Shown: in pieces, positions 36,155 to 45,301 of the stretch
How the letters are laid out: each line of letters begins with the position of its first letter
Position numbering within the stretch: position 1 is the first letter of the stretch
Source: Thermoflexus hugenholtzii JAD2
GTDB lineage: Bacteria; Chloroflexota; Anaerolineae; Thermoflexales; Thermoflexaceae
DNA: 64,000 bases
Assembly (NCBI RefSeq): GCF_900187885.1
Contig: NZ_FYEK01000044.1
Coordinates: 62,001 to 126,000 of the forward strand
Reading direction: 5' to 3'
Notes under the pieces: model-generated
What the model was told of the DNA's origin: nothing
The model's database searches: none
The model's input: the letters and a program-made list of their open reading frames with translations, nothing else
Translations under genes and position numbers: made by a program

Positions 36155-37402
36155 TCACGACGCGCCATCCTCATAACGCCGGAAGATCACGCAGGCGTTG
36201 TGCCCCCCGAAGCCGAAGGAGTTCGACATGGCCGTCCGCACCGGCTTGCGCCGCGCCACGTTCGGCACATAATCCAGGTCGCACTCCGGATCGGGATGCT
36301 CGTAGTTGATCGTGGGCGGGATGACGCCATCGGTGATGGCGCGGATGCAGACGATGGCCTCCACCGCCCCCGCCGCGCCCAACAGGTGGCCGATCATGGA
36401 CTTCGTGGAGGAGATCGGCACATCGTAAGCCGCTTCCCCGAAGACCGCCTTGATGGCCTGGGTCTCGCTCTTGTCGTTGAGCGGGGTGCTGGTGCCGTGG
36501 GCGTTGATGTAATCGATGTCCCGGGGCGAGAGGCCCGCATCGGCCAGAGCCCGGCGCATGGCCAGAGCCGCCCCCTCCCCGTTCTCCAGAGGAGCGGTGA
36601 TGTGATAGGCATCCGCCGAGGTCCCGTAGCCCACCACCTCCGCGTAGATCCGGGCGCCCCGGGCCCGGGCGTGCTCTAGCCGCTCCAGGATCAGGATCCC
36701 CGCTCCCTCCCCCATCACGAAGCCGTCCCGGGTCCGATCGAAGGGACGGGAGGCCCGCTCCGGCTCCTCATTGCGGGTGGAGATGGCGCCCATCACGTTG
36801 AAAGCGGCCACGGCCACCGGGAGGATGGCCGCCTCCGCGCCGCCGGCGATCACCACGTCGGCATCGCCCCGCCGGATCAGATTCACGGCCTCGCCGATGG
36901 CGTTGGTCCCGCTGGCGCAGGCCGTGACCACGGCCATGTTGGGGCCGCGAAAGCCATAGGCGATGGCAATCAGGCCCGGGGCCGTGTCCGCCAGCATCAT
37001 GGGGACCATGAACGGGCTGATCCGGTCCGGCCCCCGGGTCATCAGGGTCTCCACGCCCTGCACCAGGGCCCCGATCCCGCCGATCCCCGTCCCCAGGATC
37101 ACCCCCACCCGCTCCCGATCCACATGGGCAGGATCCAGGCGAGCGTCCTGGAGGGCTTGCTGGGTGGCGGCCAGGGCGAACTGGGCGTAGCGATCCATCC
37201 GGCGGGCCTCCTTGCGGCCGAACCACGCCTCCGGATCAAACCCCTTGACCTCGGCGGCGATACGGGTCTTCATCGCCGAGGCATCAAAGAGGGTGATCGG
37301 ACCCACACCCGAGCGCCCGGCCACCACGTTCCGCCAGAACGTCTCCACATCGTTCCCCAGGGGCGTGATCGCCCCCATCCCGGTGATCACCACGCGTGTC
37401 AT
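36155..37402 (-). CDS. fabF: Beta-ketoacyl-ACP synthase II (FabF)
   Basis: 415 residues from the ATG at 37402, preceded by GGAGG. The Cys-His-His triad lies in [15 protein letters not shown] (about 165), [15 protein letters not shown] (about 305) and [16 protein letters not shown] (about 340). It elongates acyl-ACP with malonyl-ACP. Upstream partner of fabH in the same operon. Confidence 0.95.
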   Translation of the reverse strand: MTRVVITGMGAITPLGNDVETFWRNVVAGRSGVGPITLFDASAMKTRIAAEVKGFDPEAWFGRKEARRMDRYAQFALAATQQALQDARLDPAHVDRERVGVILGTGIGGIGALVQGVETLMTRGPDRISPFMVPMMLADTAPGLIAIAYGFRGPNMAVVTACASGTNAIGEAVNLIRRGDADVVIAGGAEAAILPVAVAAFNVMGAISTRNEEPERASRPFDRTRDGFVMGEGAGILILERLEHARARGARIYAEVVGYGTSADAYHITAPLENGEGAALAMRRALADAGLSPRDIDYINAHGTSTPLNDKSETQAIKAVFGEAAYDVPISSTKSMIGHLLGAAGAVEAIVCIRAITDGVIPPTINYEHPDPECDLDYVPNVARRKPVRTAMSNSFGFGGHNACVIFRRYEDGAS

Positions 37403-37627
37403 CTCGAAAAGCCTCCTCTCAATGCGCACTCCTCGCATCTCAAGCCTGAGGACTCCGATCTCCCCTTCGATGGGCTTTCATTCCGGACAGCGCGCGGGGT
37501 GCGAAAAATGACCCCCTCGGCCCCTTCGGAGGGCCTCGCCCCGTCCACCGGCGTCCGGGCTCCTCGTTGAAAGACCACAGAAGGAGAGGACTTCTTCTGA
37601 AGAGAAAACACCTTCCTTCGGAAAATG

Positions 37628-38743
37628 TTACGCCGCCGGCGGACCCGGCTCCGCATGCCCGGGCGAGCGGGAGCGACGGGCGAAGGCGGCGGGGAGGATC
37701 TGCAGGGCACCGGCGAGCAGGCCGATCAGGGCCATCGCCCCGCTCAGGACCCACTGGGCGAAGGCGAGGGGCGAGAGGAGCACAATCCGATAGACCGGGC
37801 GGGCGGTGAGCGCGAGGGCATAGCCGCCCGGCAGCGCCCGCTCCAGCGTCTCGCCGTCGCGGAGCGATGGAAGCGTCTCCTGCCAGACCACCTCGCCGGT
37901 CCCTTCCCGGAAAACCGTCAGCGTCCGCGGGGGGCTCAGCCGGAGGATCCAACCGGCCTGGGGGAGGGCGGCGAAGGCTTCGCCTTCCGGAGAGGAATGC
38001 AACAACAGGCTGGAAACCGGTGGGGCGTCCAGGGCGGCGCGCAGCGTCAACGGCCCTTCCGGCCCGGCCGCCCGGAGCTCCAGCACGGCGCCCTCGCGCC
38101 ACGCTAGGGCAATATAAGGTCCCAGACGCAGAGGACGGTTGGGCGCGAAGGTCAGCCCCCCAACAGGGTTCCCTTGCTCCCAGAGGACAATCCGCCCTTC
38201 TTCCAGGGTCAGCCAGAACGCTCCGACGGACCGCCCTTCCCCCGACGCCAGGGAAACCGAGAGCGGAGGCGGAAGGGCCTCGCCGGCGATCCCCAGAAGG
38301 ATGGCCCCCAGGAGGGCGGCCGCGCTGAGGGCGGCCCACCGACGCCGGGCCGCGGCCGCCTCCAGGGCGTGGACCAGCAGGCTCAGCCCCAGGGCAGCCC
38401 ATGCCAGCCGCCAGCCCGGCGTCTCCCTCAGGGCCCATAGACCCAGGCGCTCCAGCGGATCGAACAGGGCGCCGAAGCGCAGCCGGGCCCGGGCCACCCA
38501 GAGGCCATAGGCCGGATCGCGCGGCTCCGGCATCTGGGAGGCCAGAAGCATCCAGAGGAGACCGAGGGCGAGCAGCGCCGCCGGGATGCCAATCCCCCAG
38601 GGGCTGCTCAGCCATTCCCATGCGCGGCGCAGAAGATGCCATCCCTCGCGGATCCCGTGCGCCCATCCGGGCGAGGGCATCCAGGGGGGGATCCGAACGC
38701 TTCTCCGATTTTCTGCTGATTCTGAAGAAGGATGTTCCCGCAT
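37628..38743 (-). CDS. Membrane protein, ResB-like topology
   Basis: 371 residues from an ATG at 38743; the next in-frame ATG upstream falls inside the tRNA gene and is unlikely. Three membrane segments lie in the first half (IGIPAALLALGLLWMLLASQ; LAWAALGLSLLVHALE; AALSAAALLGAILLGIAGEA), then about 180 external beta-rich residues, then a fourth segment near the C-terminus (SGAMALIGLLAGALQIL). This order matches ResB/Ccs1 cytochrome c maturation proteins, but I see no diagnostic ResB sequence, and no ccsA or thioredoxin-like gene is adjacent. Treat as uncharacterised. The 225 bp between it and fabF hold no gene I can support. Confidence 0.55.
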   Translation of the reverse strand: MREHPSSESAENRRSVRIPPWMPSPGWAHGIREGWHLLRRAWEWLSSPWGIGIPAALLALGLLWMLLASQMPEPRDPAYGLWVARARLRFGALFDPLERLGLWALRETPGWRLAWAALGLSLLVHALEAAAARRRWAALSAAALLGAILLGIAGEALPPPLSVSLASGEGRSVGAFWLTLEEGRIVLWEQGNPVGGLTFAPNRPLRLGPYIALAWREGAVLELRAAGPEGPLTLRAALDAPPVSSLLLHSSPEGEAFAALPQAGWILRLSPPRTLTVFREGTGEVVWQETLPSLRDGETLERALPGGYALALTARPVYRIVLLSPLAFAQWVLSGAMALIGLLAGALQILPAAFARRSRSPGHAEPGPPAA

Positions 38744-38767
38744 CGAGGGAATCACCGGGGTCTGGAA

Positions 38768-38840
38768 AGCCACCTGCGGGATTCGAACCCGCGACCCCCC
38801 GCTTACGAGGCGGGTGCTCTACCGGCTGAGCTAAGGTGGC
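38768..38840 (-). tRNA. tRNA-Thr (anticodon CGU)
   Basis: Read on the minus strand it folds as a full cloverleaf: acceptor GCCACCT/AGGTGGC, D-arm starting AGCTCAGCCGGTAGAGC, anticodon stem CCCGC/GCGGG around loop CTCGTAA, and T-arm with GGTTCGAATCC. The anticodon CGT reads ACG (Thr). CCA is not encoded. It lies divergent from sua5, whose product modifies this class of tRNA. Confidence 0.95.
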
Positions 38841-39032
38841 ATCCGCAGCTTCAATTATACGGGAATCCGAGGAGCTCGACAACCCGGCAAGCGCCTGCGA
38901 CCGGGCTTTCCGGCGGTCCCCCCAGGCCGGCCATGAGGCGCCGCAAGCGGTCGTCCCTCCTCGCCCCGGGCTTGGTCCTCATCTTGCTTTTCCCTGAGCC
39001 CCCTCCCAAAATCCCTTTCGGAGGACAGGACG

Positions 39033-40085
39033 ATGACGCGGGTGATCTCGATCGACCCCGAGCGCCCGGATCCGGGGACCATCGCCCGGGCGGCGGAGAT
39101 CCTGCGGGCGGGCGGCCTGGTGGCCTTCCCCACGGAAACCGTATACGGGTTGGGGGCCGATGGCCTCAACCCCAAGGCCTTGGAGCGCCTGTTCGCCGCA
39201 AAGGGTCGGCCGCCCACCGACCCCGTGATCCTCCACATCGCGGACCTGGAGACACTACCCCGGCTGGCCCGGGAGATCCCTCCCCCCGTCTGGACCCTGG
39301 CGCAGCGCTTCTGGCCGGGCCCCCTGACCCTGGTGTTGCCCAAGCAACCCGCGGTCCCCGATCTCGCCACCGCCGGCCTGCCGACGGTAGCGGTTCGGAT
39401 GCCCGCCCATCCGGTGGCCCTGGCCCTGATCCGAGCGGCAGGGACGCCCATCGCGGCCCCCAGCGCCAATCGGTTCGGCCACGTCAGCCCAACCACCGCC
39501 CGGCACGTCCTGGAGGACCTGGAGAGCCGCATCGATCTCATCCTGGACGCAGGCCCCACGGCCATCGGGGTGGAGTCCACAGTGCTGGACCTCACCCGGC
39601 CGGTGCCCACTATTCTCCGACCAGGGGGCTTGCCCCGCGAGGCCCTGGAGGCCGTTCTGGGGCCGGTGGCGGTGTTCGACCGCGCGGTGGCGGGTCCCGC
39701 GCCTTCCCCCGGGATGTCGCCCAAACATTATGCGCCCCGCACGGAACTGGTGGTCTTGCTGGGGCCGAAAGAGAGGCTGCGCCCGCACCTGCGGGAGATC
39801 GCTCGCCACTACGTCCAGCAGGGACACCGGGTGGGACTGTTGATCGCGGAGGAGGACCGCGCGGCTGTGGCCGACCTGCCCGTCGAGGTCGCGATCCTGG
39901 GCTCGGAAGCGGACCTGGCAGGCATCGCCCGCCGGCTGTATCCGGCGCTCCGGGAGCTGGACCAGCGGGGGCTGGATCTGATCCTCGCCCGGGAGTTCGG
40001 GGCCGAGGGGCTGGGGCTGGCCATTCGGGATCGCCTCATCCGCGCCGCCGGCGGCCGCGTCATCCGGATCGAAGAACCATCGTAG
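39033..40085 (+). CDS. Threonylcarbamoyl-AMP synthase (Sua5/YrdC with C-terminal Sua5 domain)
   Basis: 350 residues. The YrdC domain (1-200) has GGLVAFPTETVYGLGAD, KGRPPTDPVILHI, and PIAAPSANRFGHVSPT. A linker with PGMSPKHYAPRTELVVL leads to the Sua5 domain (about 245-350), ending REFGAEGLGLAIRDRLIRAA. It makes threonylcarbamoyl-AMP for t6A37 in tRNAs reading ANN codons. GGAGGACAGGACG precedes the ATG. DUF72 follows after 36 bp. Confidence 0.93.
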   Translation: MTRVISIDPERPDPGTIARAAEILRAGGLVAFPTETVYGLGADGLNPKALERLFAAKGRPPTDPVILHIADLETLPRLAREIPPPVWTLAQRFWPGPLTLVLPKQPAVPDLATAGLPTVAVRMPAHPVALALIRAAGTPIAAPSANRFGHVSPTTARHVLEDLESRIDLILDAGPTAIGVESTVLDLTRPVPTILRPGGLPREALEAVLGPVAVFDRAVAGPAPSPGMSPKHYAPRTELVVLLGPKERLRPHLREIARHYVQQGHRVGLLIAEEDRAAVADLPVEVAILGSEADLAGIARRLYPALRELDQRGLDLILAREFGAEGLGLAIRDRLIRAAGGRVIRIEEPS

Positions 40086-40121
40086 GGGCGAGAGATCTTC
40101 GCCCGGGAGGTCTGCCGACCC

Positions 40122-40868
40122 ATGGGGGCCATCCACATCGGATGCTGCGGGTTCCCCAAAGCGCGATCGGTTTACTACCGGATGTTCCGGGCTGTCGAGG
40201 TCCAGCAGACGTTCTACGATCCGCCCCAGCCGAAGACGCTGCGGCGATGGCGCGAGGAGGCGGGGCCGGATTTTGTTTTCACCATTAAGGCGTGGCAGCT
40301 CGTCACCCACCCGGCGAGCAGCCCGACGTACCGCCGATTGCGGCACCCCCTGGCTCCTGAGGAACGCCCTCAGGCCGGCGCCTTTCAGGACACGCCGGTG
40401 GTGCAGCGAGGATGGGCTGCCACGGTGGAGGCAGCGAAGGCCCTCAGCGCGGCGGTCGTGCTGCTGCAGTGCCCGGCCTCCTTCACCCCGACCCCTGCTC
40501 ACCTCCGCAACCTGGAAGCCTTCCTCGAACGCGTCCGGGAGGTCCCCTTCCGGCTGGCCTGGGAGCCCCGGGGCGACTGGCCGGAGGCAGTGATCCGTCG
40601 CATCTGCGAGCGCTACCGGCTGATCCATGCCGTAGATCCTCTGGCGAGCGCCCCGGTCACCGGCGACGTCGCCTACTTCCGCCTCCACGGCCGGACCGGA
40701 TACGCTTATCGTTACACCGACGCAGACCTGGAGGAGCTCTGGGCCCGCTGTCAGGGGTTCCGGGAGGCCTTCGTGTTCTTCAACAATGTGTCCATGTGGG
40801 AGGATGCCCGGCGGTTCCAGGAGATGATCCGGCTCCGGGCGCCCTCTCCGGATGGGGCTACAATTTAA
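40122..40868 (+). CDS. DUF72 family protein (YecE-like)
   Basis: 248 residues beginning IHIGCCGFPKARSVYYRMF, followed by FYDPPQPKTLRRWREE and FVFTIKAWQLVTHP, the DUF72 signature of a TIM-barrel protein. The later stretches LAWEPRGDWPEAV and YFRLHGRTGYAYRY also match. The biochemical role is not established. It probably shares the sua5 transcript. Confidence 0.85.
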   Translation: MGAIHIGCCGFPKARSVYYRMFRAVEVQQTFYDPPQPKTLRRWREEAGPDFVFTIKAWQLVTHPASSPTYRRLRHPLAPEERPQAGAFQDTPVVQRGWAATVEAAKALSAAVVLLQCPASFTPTPAHLRNLEAFLERVREVPFRLAWEPRGDWPEAVIRRICERYRLIHAVDPLASAPVTGDVAYFRLHGRTGYAYRYTDADLEELWARCQGFREAFVFFNNVSMWEDARRFQEMIRLRAPSPDGATI

Positions 40869-40940
40869 GTGAGGAGAGGTTCTCCCGCGCGCTTCCTCGC
40901 TGTCCGGCACAATGGGAAAACCGGGTGAGGGAGGTCGACC

Positions 40941-42026
40941 ATGTTTACCGAGCGGGATCTGCGGGAGCTGGCTGCGCTGGAAAGCCCGGATGTCCCCGTC
41001 CTGAGCCTCTACCTGAATGTAGATCCCCGCCATCAGACCAAGGATCATTACCGGTTGAACCTGCGGCATCTGCTGGAGCGTGTGGAGGACCAGGTTTCCC
41101 GGGCCGATGTGGAGGCGGTTCAGCGTTTCGTCGAACGGGAATACGATGGCTCGGGGCGGGGCCTGGCTGTGTTCTCCGCCCAGGCTCGCGGCCTGTGGCG
41201 GGCCTTCACCCTTGCTGTTCCCACCCCCAACCTGGCCTTCGTAGGGCGCAAGCCCTATGTCTTTCCATTGGCCAAGCTCTGGGACGCTTACGGCCGCTTC
41301 CTCATCGCGCTGGTGGACAAGACCCACATTCGCCTGCTGTTCTACCAGATGGGGGAGCTCCGGGAGACCCTGGAGCTGCGCGGGGAGCCCATCAAGCGCC
41401 ACAAGCAGGGGGGCTGGGGAGCGGAGAAGCTCCAGCGACACGAAGACGAGGTGGCCTATCGCAACCTGAAAGAGGCGGCCGAGCTGACCGTGGGCTTCTG
41501 TGAACGCCACCAGCCTCGCTACCTGCTCCTCGGCGGGGCGGACCCGACTGTCGTGGAGTTCCGGGAGCTCCTGCCCTCCCCCTGGCGGGATCGCATCGCC
41601 GGGACGATCCCCGGGGACCGAATGGCGGATGAGGGGGAGCTCCGGGAGGCGGCCCTGCGCGTCCTCCAGCAGGTCGAACGGGAGCAGGAGTTCGCCCTGG
41701 TGGAGACGGCCATCACTGCGGCATCCAAAGGGGCCAACGGGGTGATCAACCTGGAGGACACCCTGCGGGCGGCTGCCGAGGGCCGGGTGCAGGTATTGCT
41801 GGTGGCCGACGGCTTCCACGCCCCGGCTTACCGGTGCGCCGGCTGCGGCTTCCTCACCACGATCCCGCGCGCATCCTGCCCCTTCTGCGGCGCGGCTTTC
41901 GAAACGCTGCCGGACGCCGTGGACTGGCTGATCGCCACGGTGCTGGAGAACGGCGGCCAAGTGGAGATCGTCGAGGGCCATCCCCGCCTGCGGGAGCTCG
42001 GCACAGCCGCCCTGCTGCGCTACTGA
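40941..42026 (+). CDS. VLRF1/baeRF-type release-factor-like protein with zinc ribbon
   Basis: 361 residues. An N-terminal domain (VLSLYLNVDP) is followed by a loop RHKQGGWGAEKLQRH at about 152-166, which occupies the place of the GGQ loop in archaeal and eukaryotic aRF1/eRF1; here it is GGW. A C-terminal zinc ribbon is CAGCGFLTTIPRASCPFCG (about 298-316). Bacterial members of this group are thought to act on ribosomes or peptidyl-tRNA, but functions differ by subfamily. A TACAAT at 40859-40864 may be its -10, suggesting separate transcription from DUF72. Confidence 0.75.
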   Translation: MFTERDLRELAALESPDVPVLSLYLNVDPRHQTKDHYRLNLRHLLERVEDQVSRADVEAVQRFVEREYDGSGRGLAVFSAQARGLWRAFTLAVPTPNLAFVGRKPYVFPLAKLWDAYGRFLIALVDKTHIRLLFYQMGELRETLELRGEPIKRHKQGGWGAEKLQRHEDEVAYRNLKEAAELTVGFCERHQPRYLLLGGADPTVVEFRELLPSPWRDRIAGTIPGDRMADEGELREAALRVLQQVEREQEFALVETAITAASKGANGVINLEDTLRAAAEGRVQVLLVADGFHAPAYRCAGCGFLTTIPRASCPFCGAAFETLPDAVDWLIATVLENGGQVEIVEGHPRLRELGTAALLRY

Positions 42027-42046
42027 GGGAGACGCTCTGCCTGAGC

Positions 42047-42337
42047 ATGATCTGTGGTCTCCTCCGAGCTATAGGAGGAAGGAGCCTCAAAATCATCGCT
42101 GAAGCCAGGGAAGATTTCCCTGCGCTGCTCAAGCGCGCCCGGGAGGAACCGGTGATCATAACCCGGCGGGGCGAGCCGGAGGCGGTGATCTTGCCCTTCA
42201 ATGAACACGGGCGCTTGCAGCGACGGAAGGCCTATTCCACCATAGTGCGTCTCTCCCAGAAGATGAAGGGGAGCAGTATCCCCGCCACCGAGTTATATGA
42301 AGCCCCCCGGAGGGAGCTGGAGGAACGGACGAGGTAG
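42047..42337 (+). CDS. Phd/YefM-type antitoxin-like protein, no toxin neighbour
   Basis: 96 residues. The core IIAEAREDFPALLKRAREEPVIITRRGEPEAVILPFNEH matches the Phd/YefM fold (given here in parts: AEAREDFPALLKRA and EPVIITRRGEPEAVILP). The ATG at 42047 lacks a good ribosome site, whereas a strong GGAGGAAGGAG at about 42072-42082 sits just before a CTC codon, where the family normally starts. This suggests that the original start codon was lost by mutation. The next gene is the convergent modB, so no RelE, Doc or PIN toxin is attached. Confidence 0.6.
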   Translation: MICGLLRAIGGRSLKIIAEAREDFPALLKRAREEPVIITRRGEPEAVILPFNEHGRLQRRKAYSTIVRLSQKMKGSSIPATELYEAPRRELEERTR

Positions 42338-42391
42338 AGGTAAAAGAAGGGGGCCTTGCCGGTCTGCCGCTACCCGGTGGGGGGGACGCCG

Positions 42392-43243
42392 CTAAAGGGC
42401 CAGCGAAGATTCCCCCCGGCCTCCCACAAGCAGCCAGGCGCCAATAAGGGTGACCAGGGCGAATCCCATCAGGACCCCGGTCATCAGGAGCGCCGCGCTC
42501 AGATCGGTCTCCATCGCGGACAGGATGGCGAGCGGCATGGTCTGGGTGCGCCCGGGCATGTTCCCGGCGAACAGGTAGGTGGCACCGAACTCCCCTACCG
42601 CCCGCGCCCAGCAGAGGATCAGGCCGGAGGACATGCCCGGGAAGGCGATGGGCAACGTCACGTGCCGCCAGATATGGATCGAAGACGCTCCATCGACCGC
42701 AGCGGCCTCCTCCAGCTCCTTCGGCACCATCATGAAGCCCAGGCGCGCCCCTCGGATGTAGAAGGGCACGGAGATGAACAGCTGGGCCACCACAACCCCA
42801 GCGGGGGTGAAAGGCAGCGTGATCCCCATCCGCTCCAGGAGCGGGCCCAGCGCTCCTTGCCGCCCGAAAGCCAGCAGAAGCAAGACCCCCGCGGCGATCG
42901 GCGGGACGACGATGGGCAGCTCCACCAGCCCTTCCACCAGCGACTTGCCCGGGAACCGCCGCCGGGCCAGCAGATACGCCAGCGGGGTCCCCATCACCAG
43001 GGCAGCCAGCGCGGTCACCAGACTGGTCTGCAGCGTGAGATGGAACGCCTGGCGGACCAGGGTGGAACCCACCTCCTCCCAGAGGGGGGTCCTCAGGAGA
43101 TAAAGGATCAGGAGCAGGGAAGGGCTGATCAAGAACAGCGCCATGGGAAGGCTCCACACATATAACCAGATCGTGGAGTTCAGGAAAACCCGTGGCCTTG
43201 CTTCACCCCAGCGAGGGAACGAAGCGACGCGCTCCCGGACCAT
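42392..43243 (-). CDS. modB: ModB-type molybdate/tungstate ABC permease
   Basis: 283 residues from the ATG at 43243 with GAGGAGG upstream. Six membrane segments are predicted. GTPLAYLLARRRFPGKSLVEGLVELPIVVPP and the EAA loop KELEEAAAVDGASSIHIWRHVTLP (split here: KELEEAAAVDGASS, HIWRHVTLP) plus WARAVGEFGATYLFAG are typical of ModB/TupB/CysT permeases. It lies downstream of modA. No ATPase gene follows; the next gene is on the other strand. Confidence 0.88.
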   Translation of the reverse strand: MVRERVASFPRWGEARPRVFLNSTIWLYVWSLPMALFLISPSLLLILYLLRTPLWEEVGSTLVRQAFHLTLQTSLVTALAALVMGTPLAYLLARRRFPGKSLVEGLVELPIVVPPIAAGVLLLLAFGRQGALGPLLERMGITLPFTPAGVVVAQLFISVPFYIRGARLGFMMVPKELEEAAAVDGASSIHIWRHVTLPIAFPGMSSGLILCWARAVGEFGATYLFAGNMPGRTQTMPLAILSAMETDLSAALLMTGVLMGFALVTLIGAWLLVGGRGESSLAL

Positions 43244-43269
43244 GTGCAACCTCCTCGCGATCGGTTCGC

Positions 43270-44076
43270 CTATGGGGCGCCGAAACCCCAGCGCTGCATG
43301 ATCTCCCGGCCCCGGGGGGAACGCAGCAGCTCTACGAAGGCACGCGCCGCAGCAGGGTGCGACGCCTCCTTCAGAAGGGCGATCGGATACCGAGCGATGA
43401 CATTCAGGGGATCCGGGATCTCCACCACCCGCACCTTCCCCTGATAGGCCGGCGTCACATCCGAGCGATAGACCAGGGCTGCATCCGCCTCTCCCAGCGC
43501 TACCCGGGCCAGGGCCGCCTTCACGTTCGGTTCCGAAGAGGCCACGTTCCCCAGCACTCGCTCCGCGAAGTCGGAGCCGTAGGCAGGATCTTTCGAGGCA
43601 CGCGCCAGCACCTCACGGGCGTAAGCCCCGATGGGCACCTCCGGGCCGGGCAGGGCCAGGCGGAGGCCGGGGCGCGCCAGATCCCGCAACGCCATGATGC
43701 CTGCCGGGCTGGAGGTCGGCGTGACGACCACCAGCCGGTTGGTGGCGAAAATCCATGGACCCTCCGCCACCCGGCCGGCCTGCACCACCTCTTCCATGTT
43801 TTTCTCATCCGCAGAAGCGAAGAGATCCGCCGGCGCCCCCTGCAGGATCTGGGTCCGCAGGATGGAGGAAGCAGCGAAGTTAAAGGTGACCTTCACCCCG
43901 GGATGCTCCTGCTGGAAGAGCGCGGCCAGCTCCTGGAAAGGATCGGTGAGAGAAGCGGCCGCGAACACGATGATCTCACCTTCCAGCGTTGAAACGCTGG
44001 AGGGTGAAGGAGGATTCCGGGCGGCGCATGCTTCAAGGAGGAGCAGGCCAAGCAATGAGAGGAAAAGACGACGCAT
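43270..44076 (-). CDS. modA: ModA-type molybdate-binding lipoprotein
   Basis: 268 residues. Lipobox LLLEACAA gives a lipidated cysteine near residue 17. VFAAASLTDPFQELAALF, FNFAASSILRTQILQGAPADLFAS and DAALVYRSDV are the ModA ligand and fold regions. It captures molybdate (or tungstate) for ModB. The oxidoreductase at the left of this window is a possible consumer of the cofactor. Confidence 0.92.
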   Translation of the reverse strand: MRRLFLSLLGLLLLEACAARNPPSPSSVSTLEGEIIVFAAASLTDPFQELAALFQQEHPGVKVTFNFAASSILRTQILQGAPADLFASADEKNMEEVVQAGRVAEGPWIFATNRLVVVTPTSSPAGIMALRDLARPGLRLALPGPEVPIGAYAREVLARASKDPAYGSDFAERVLGNVASSEPNVKAALARVALGEADAALVYRSDVTPAYQGKVRVVEIPDPLNVIARYPIALLKEASHPAAARAFVELLRSPRGREIMQRWGFGAP

Positions 44077-44092
44077 GGGTTCCCCTCTGTGG

Positions 44093-45244
44093 TCAGGATG
44101 TCGATGGGCTCAGACGGGCCACCAGGGTGCCCGCAGGGCGTGGATCGAACCCCCCGATGGCCTCCAGTTCCTCCCGGAAGCGGCGGCTGCTCAATACCTC
44201 CAGCAAAGCCTCGACCGCAGGGGTCCAGAAGAACGCCTCCGGGATGACCAGGTCGTAGCGGGATTCCGCCAGGGGCAGGAACCCCAGCCCGAAGATCCGG
44301 GCGACGGGCAACACCCCTGGTCCCGCATCGGCCAGCCGGGCGGTGAGCGCCGCGGCCACCTCCAGATGATCCCGAGCCCGCCAGCGGAGGGCGGGGAGGG
44401 CCGAGGGCGGGAGGCCCTCCCGACGAAGCCGCCACGCCAGGATCCGCTGGCTGCCCGCCCCGCTCTCCCGCAGGAGAACCCGCAAGCCGGGCCGGGCCAG
44501 ATCCTGGAGGTGATGGATCCGACCGGGGTTGCCGGCCGGCACCATCACTCCTTCCACCCAGCGGGCCAGGGTGACGACCGCCACGGGGCGGCCGGCCAGG
44601 ATGCGGCGGATCGCCGGGAGATTATCCATCCCCCGCACCGGATCCGCGAGATGGGTGCCGGCGATGTGGAGCTCTCCGCGCGCCAGGGCCTGCAGCGCCG
44701 CCTGGCTGTTCATCGGGATCCAGCGCAGGCGATATTCCGGGAACCGCTCCCTCAGATGCGCGGCCAGCAACGCCAGGGCCGGGTTACACCCTCCGATGAG
44801 CAGCGTCCGCTCCAGGATCGCCGGGGGGATCCGCAGGGCCACCCGGACCCGTCCGGGGCGTCCGCCTTCCACGACGAAGCCGTCGGCCGGGGCCTGAAGC
44901 CCCCATGCTTCCTGCAGCGGCCACGCGACAAGGCGCTCCCCCACCCGAGCGAGGCCCACCCGCCGCGTCGCCGGCTGGCCCCGCCGGACCGGGAGCGGCC
45001 ATTCGGCTTCCAGGATCTGGGCCGCCGGGGGAGCCGGGAACAGATCCTCCACCCAGCACGAGAGGGCCTGGGCCAGGCGGAGGGCCACCGCCACGTTGGG
45101 CAGGTATCGGCCGGCCTCGATGGCGCTGAGGGCTTGCCGGCTCAGCCCGGCCCGCCGCGCCAGCTCGGCCTGGCTCAGCCCCTGCCTCTCCCGGACCTCC
45201 CGCACCCGGTTCTCCCCACCCTCCAGCCGCACACGCCGTCCCAT
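44093..45244 (-). CDS. XRE-type regulator fused to a molybdate-binding-like (PBP) domain
   Basis: 383 residues from the ATG at 45244 with GGGAGGG upstream. Residues 10-65 form an XRE helix-turn-helix (VRERQGLSQAELARRAGLSR, IEAGRYLPNVAVALRLAQAL). Residues 170-380 look like a periplasmic-binding-protein fold without a signal peptide (LIGGCNPALALLAAHLRER; ELHIAGTHLADP). This is the COG1910-type architecture, a cytoplasmic sensor for an ABC substrate. It is first in the operon with modA and modB and likely binds the palindrome over its own promoter. Confidence 0.85.
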   Translation of the reverse strand: MGRRVRLEGGENRVREVRERQGLSQAELARRAGLSRQALSAIEAGRYLPNVAVALRLAQALSCWVEDLFPAPPAAQILEAEWPLPVRRGQPATRRVGLARVGERLVAWPLQEAWGLQAPADGFVVEGGRPGRVRVALRIPPAILERTLLIGGCNPALALLAAHLRERFPEYRLRWIPMNSQAALQALARGELHIAGTHLADPVRGMDNLPAIRRILAGRPVAVVTLARWVEGVMVPAGNPGRIHHLQDLARPGLRVLLRESGAGSQRILAWRLRREGLPPSALPALRWRARDHLEVAAALTARLADAGPGVLPVARIFGLGFLPLAESRYDLVIPEAFFWTPAVEALLEVLSSRRFREELEAIGGFDPRPAGTLVARLSPSTS

Positions 45245-45272
45245 CGCATCCCTCCCTTGAGAACACACCGCG

Positions 45273-45301
45273 ATGGTAATGGATTTCGGTCAATTTGTCA
45301 A
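45273..45301 (-). promoter_or_regulatory. mod operon promoter (TTGACA-N17-TACCAT)
   Basis: Minus-strand TTGACA at 45296-45301 and TACCAT at 45273-45278, 17 bp apart, about 29 bp before the regulator's start codon. Confidence 0.75.

Noticed and set aside
39255-41981. 908-codon minus-strand frame across sua5, DUF72 and the VLRF1 gene
   Set aside because: It crosses three well-supported genes on the other strand and shows no domain.
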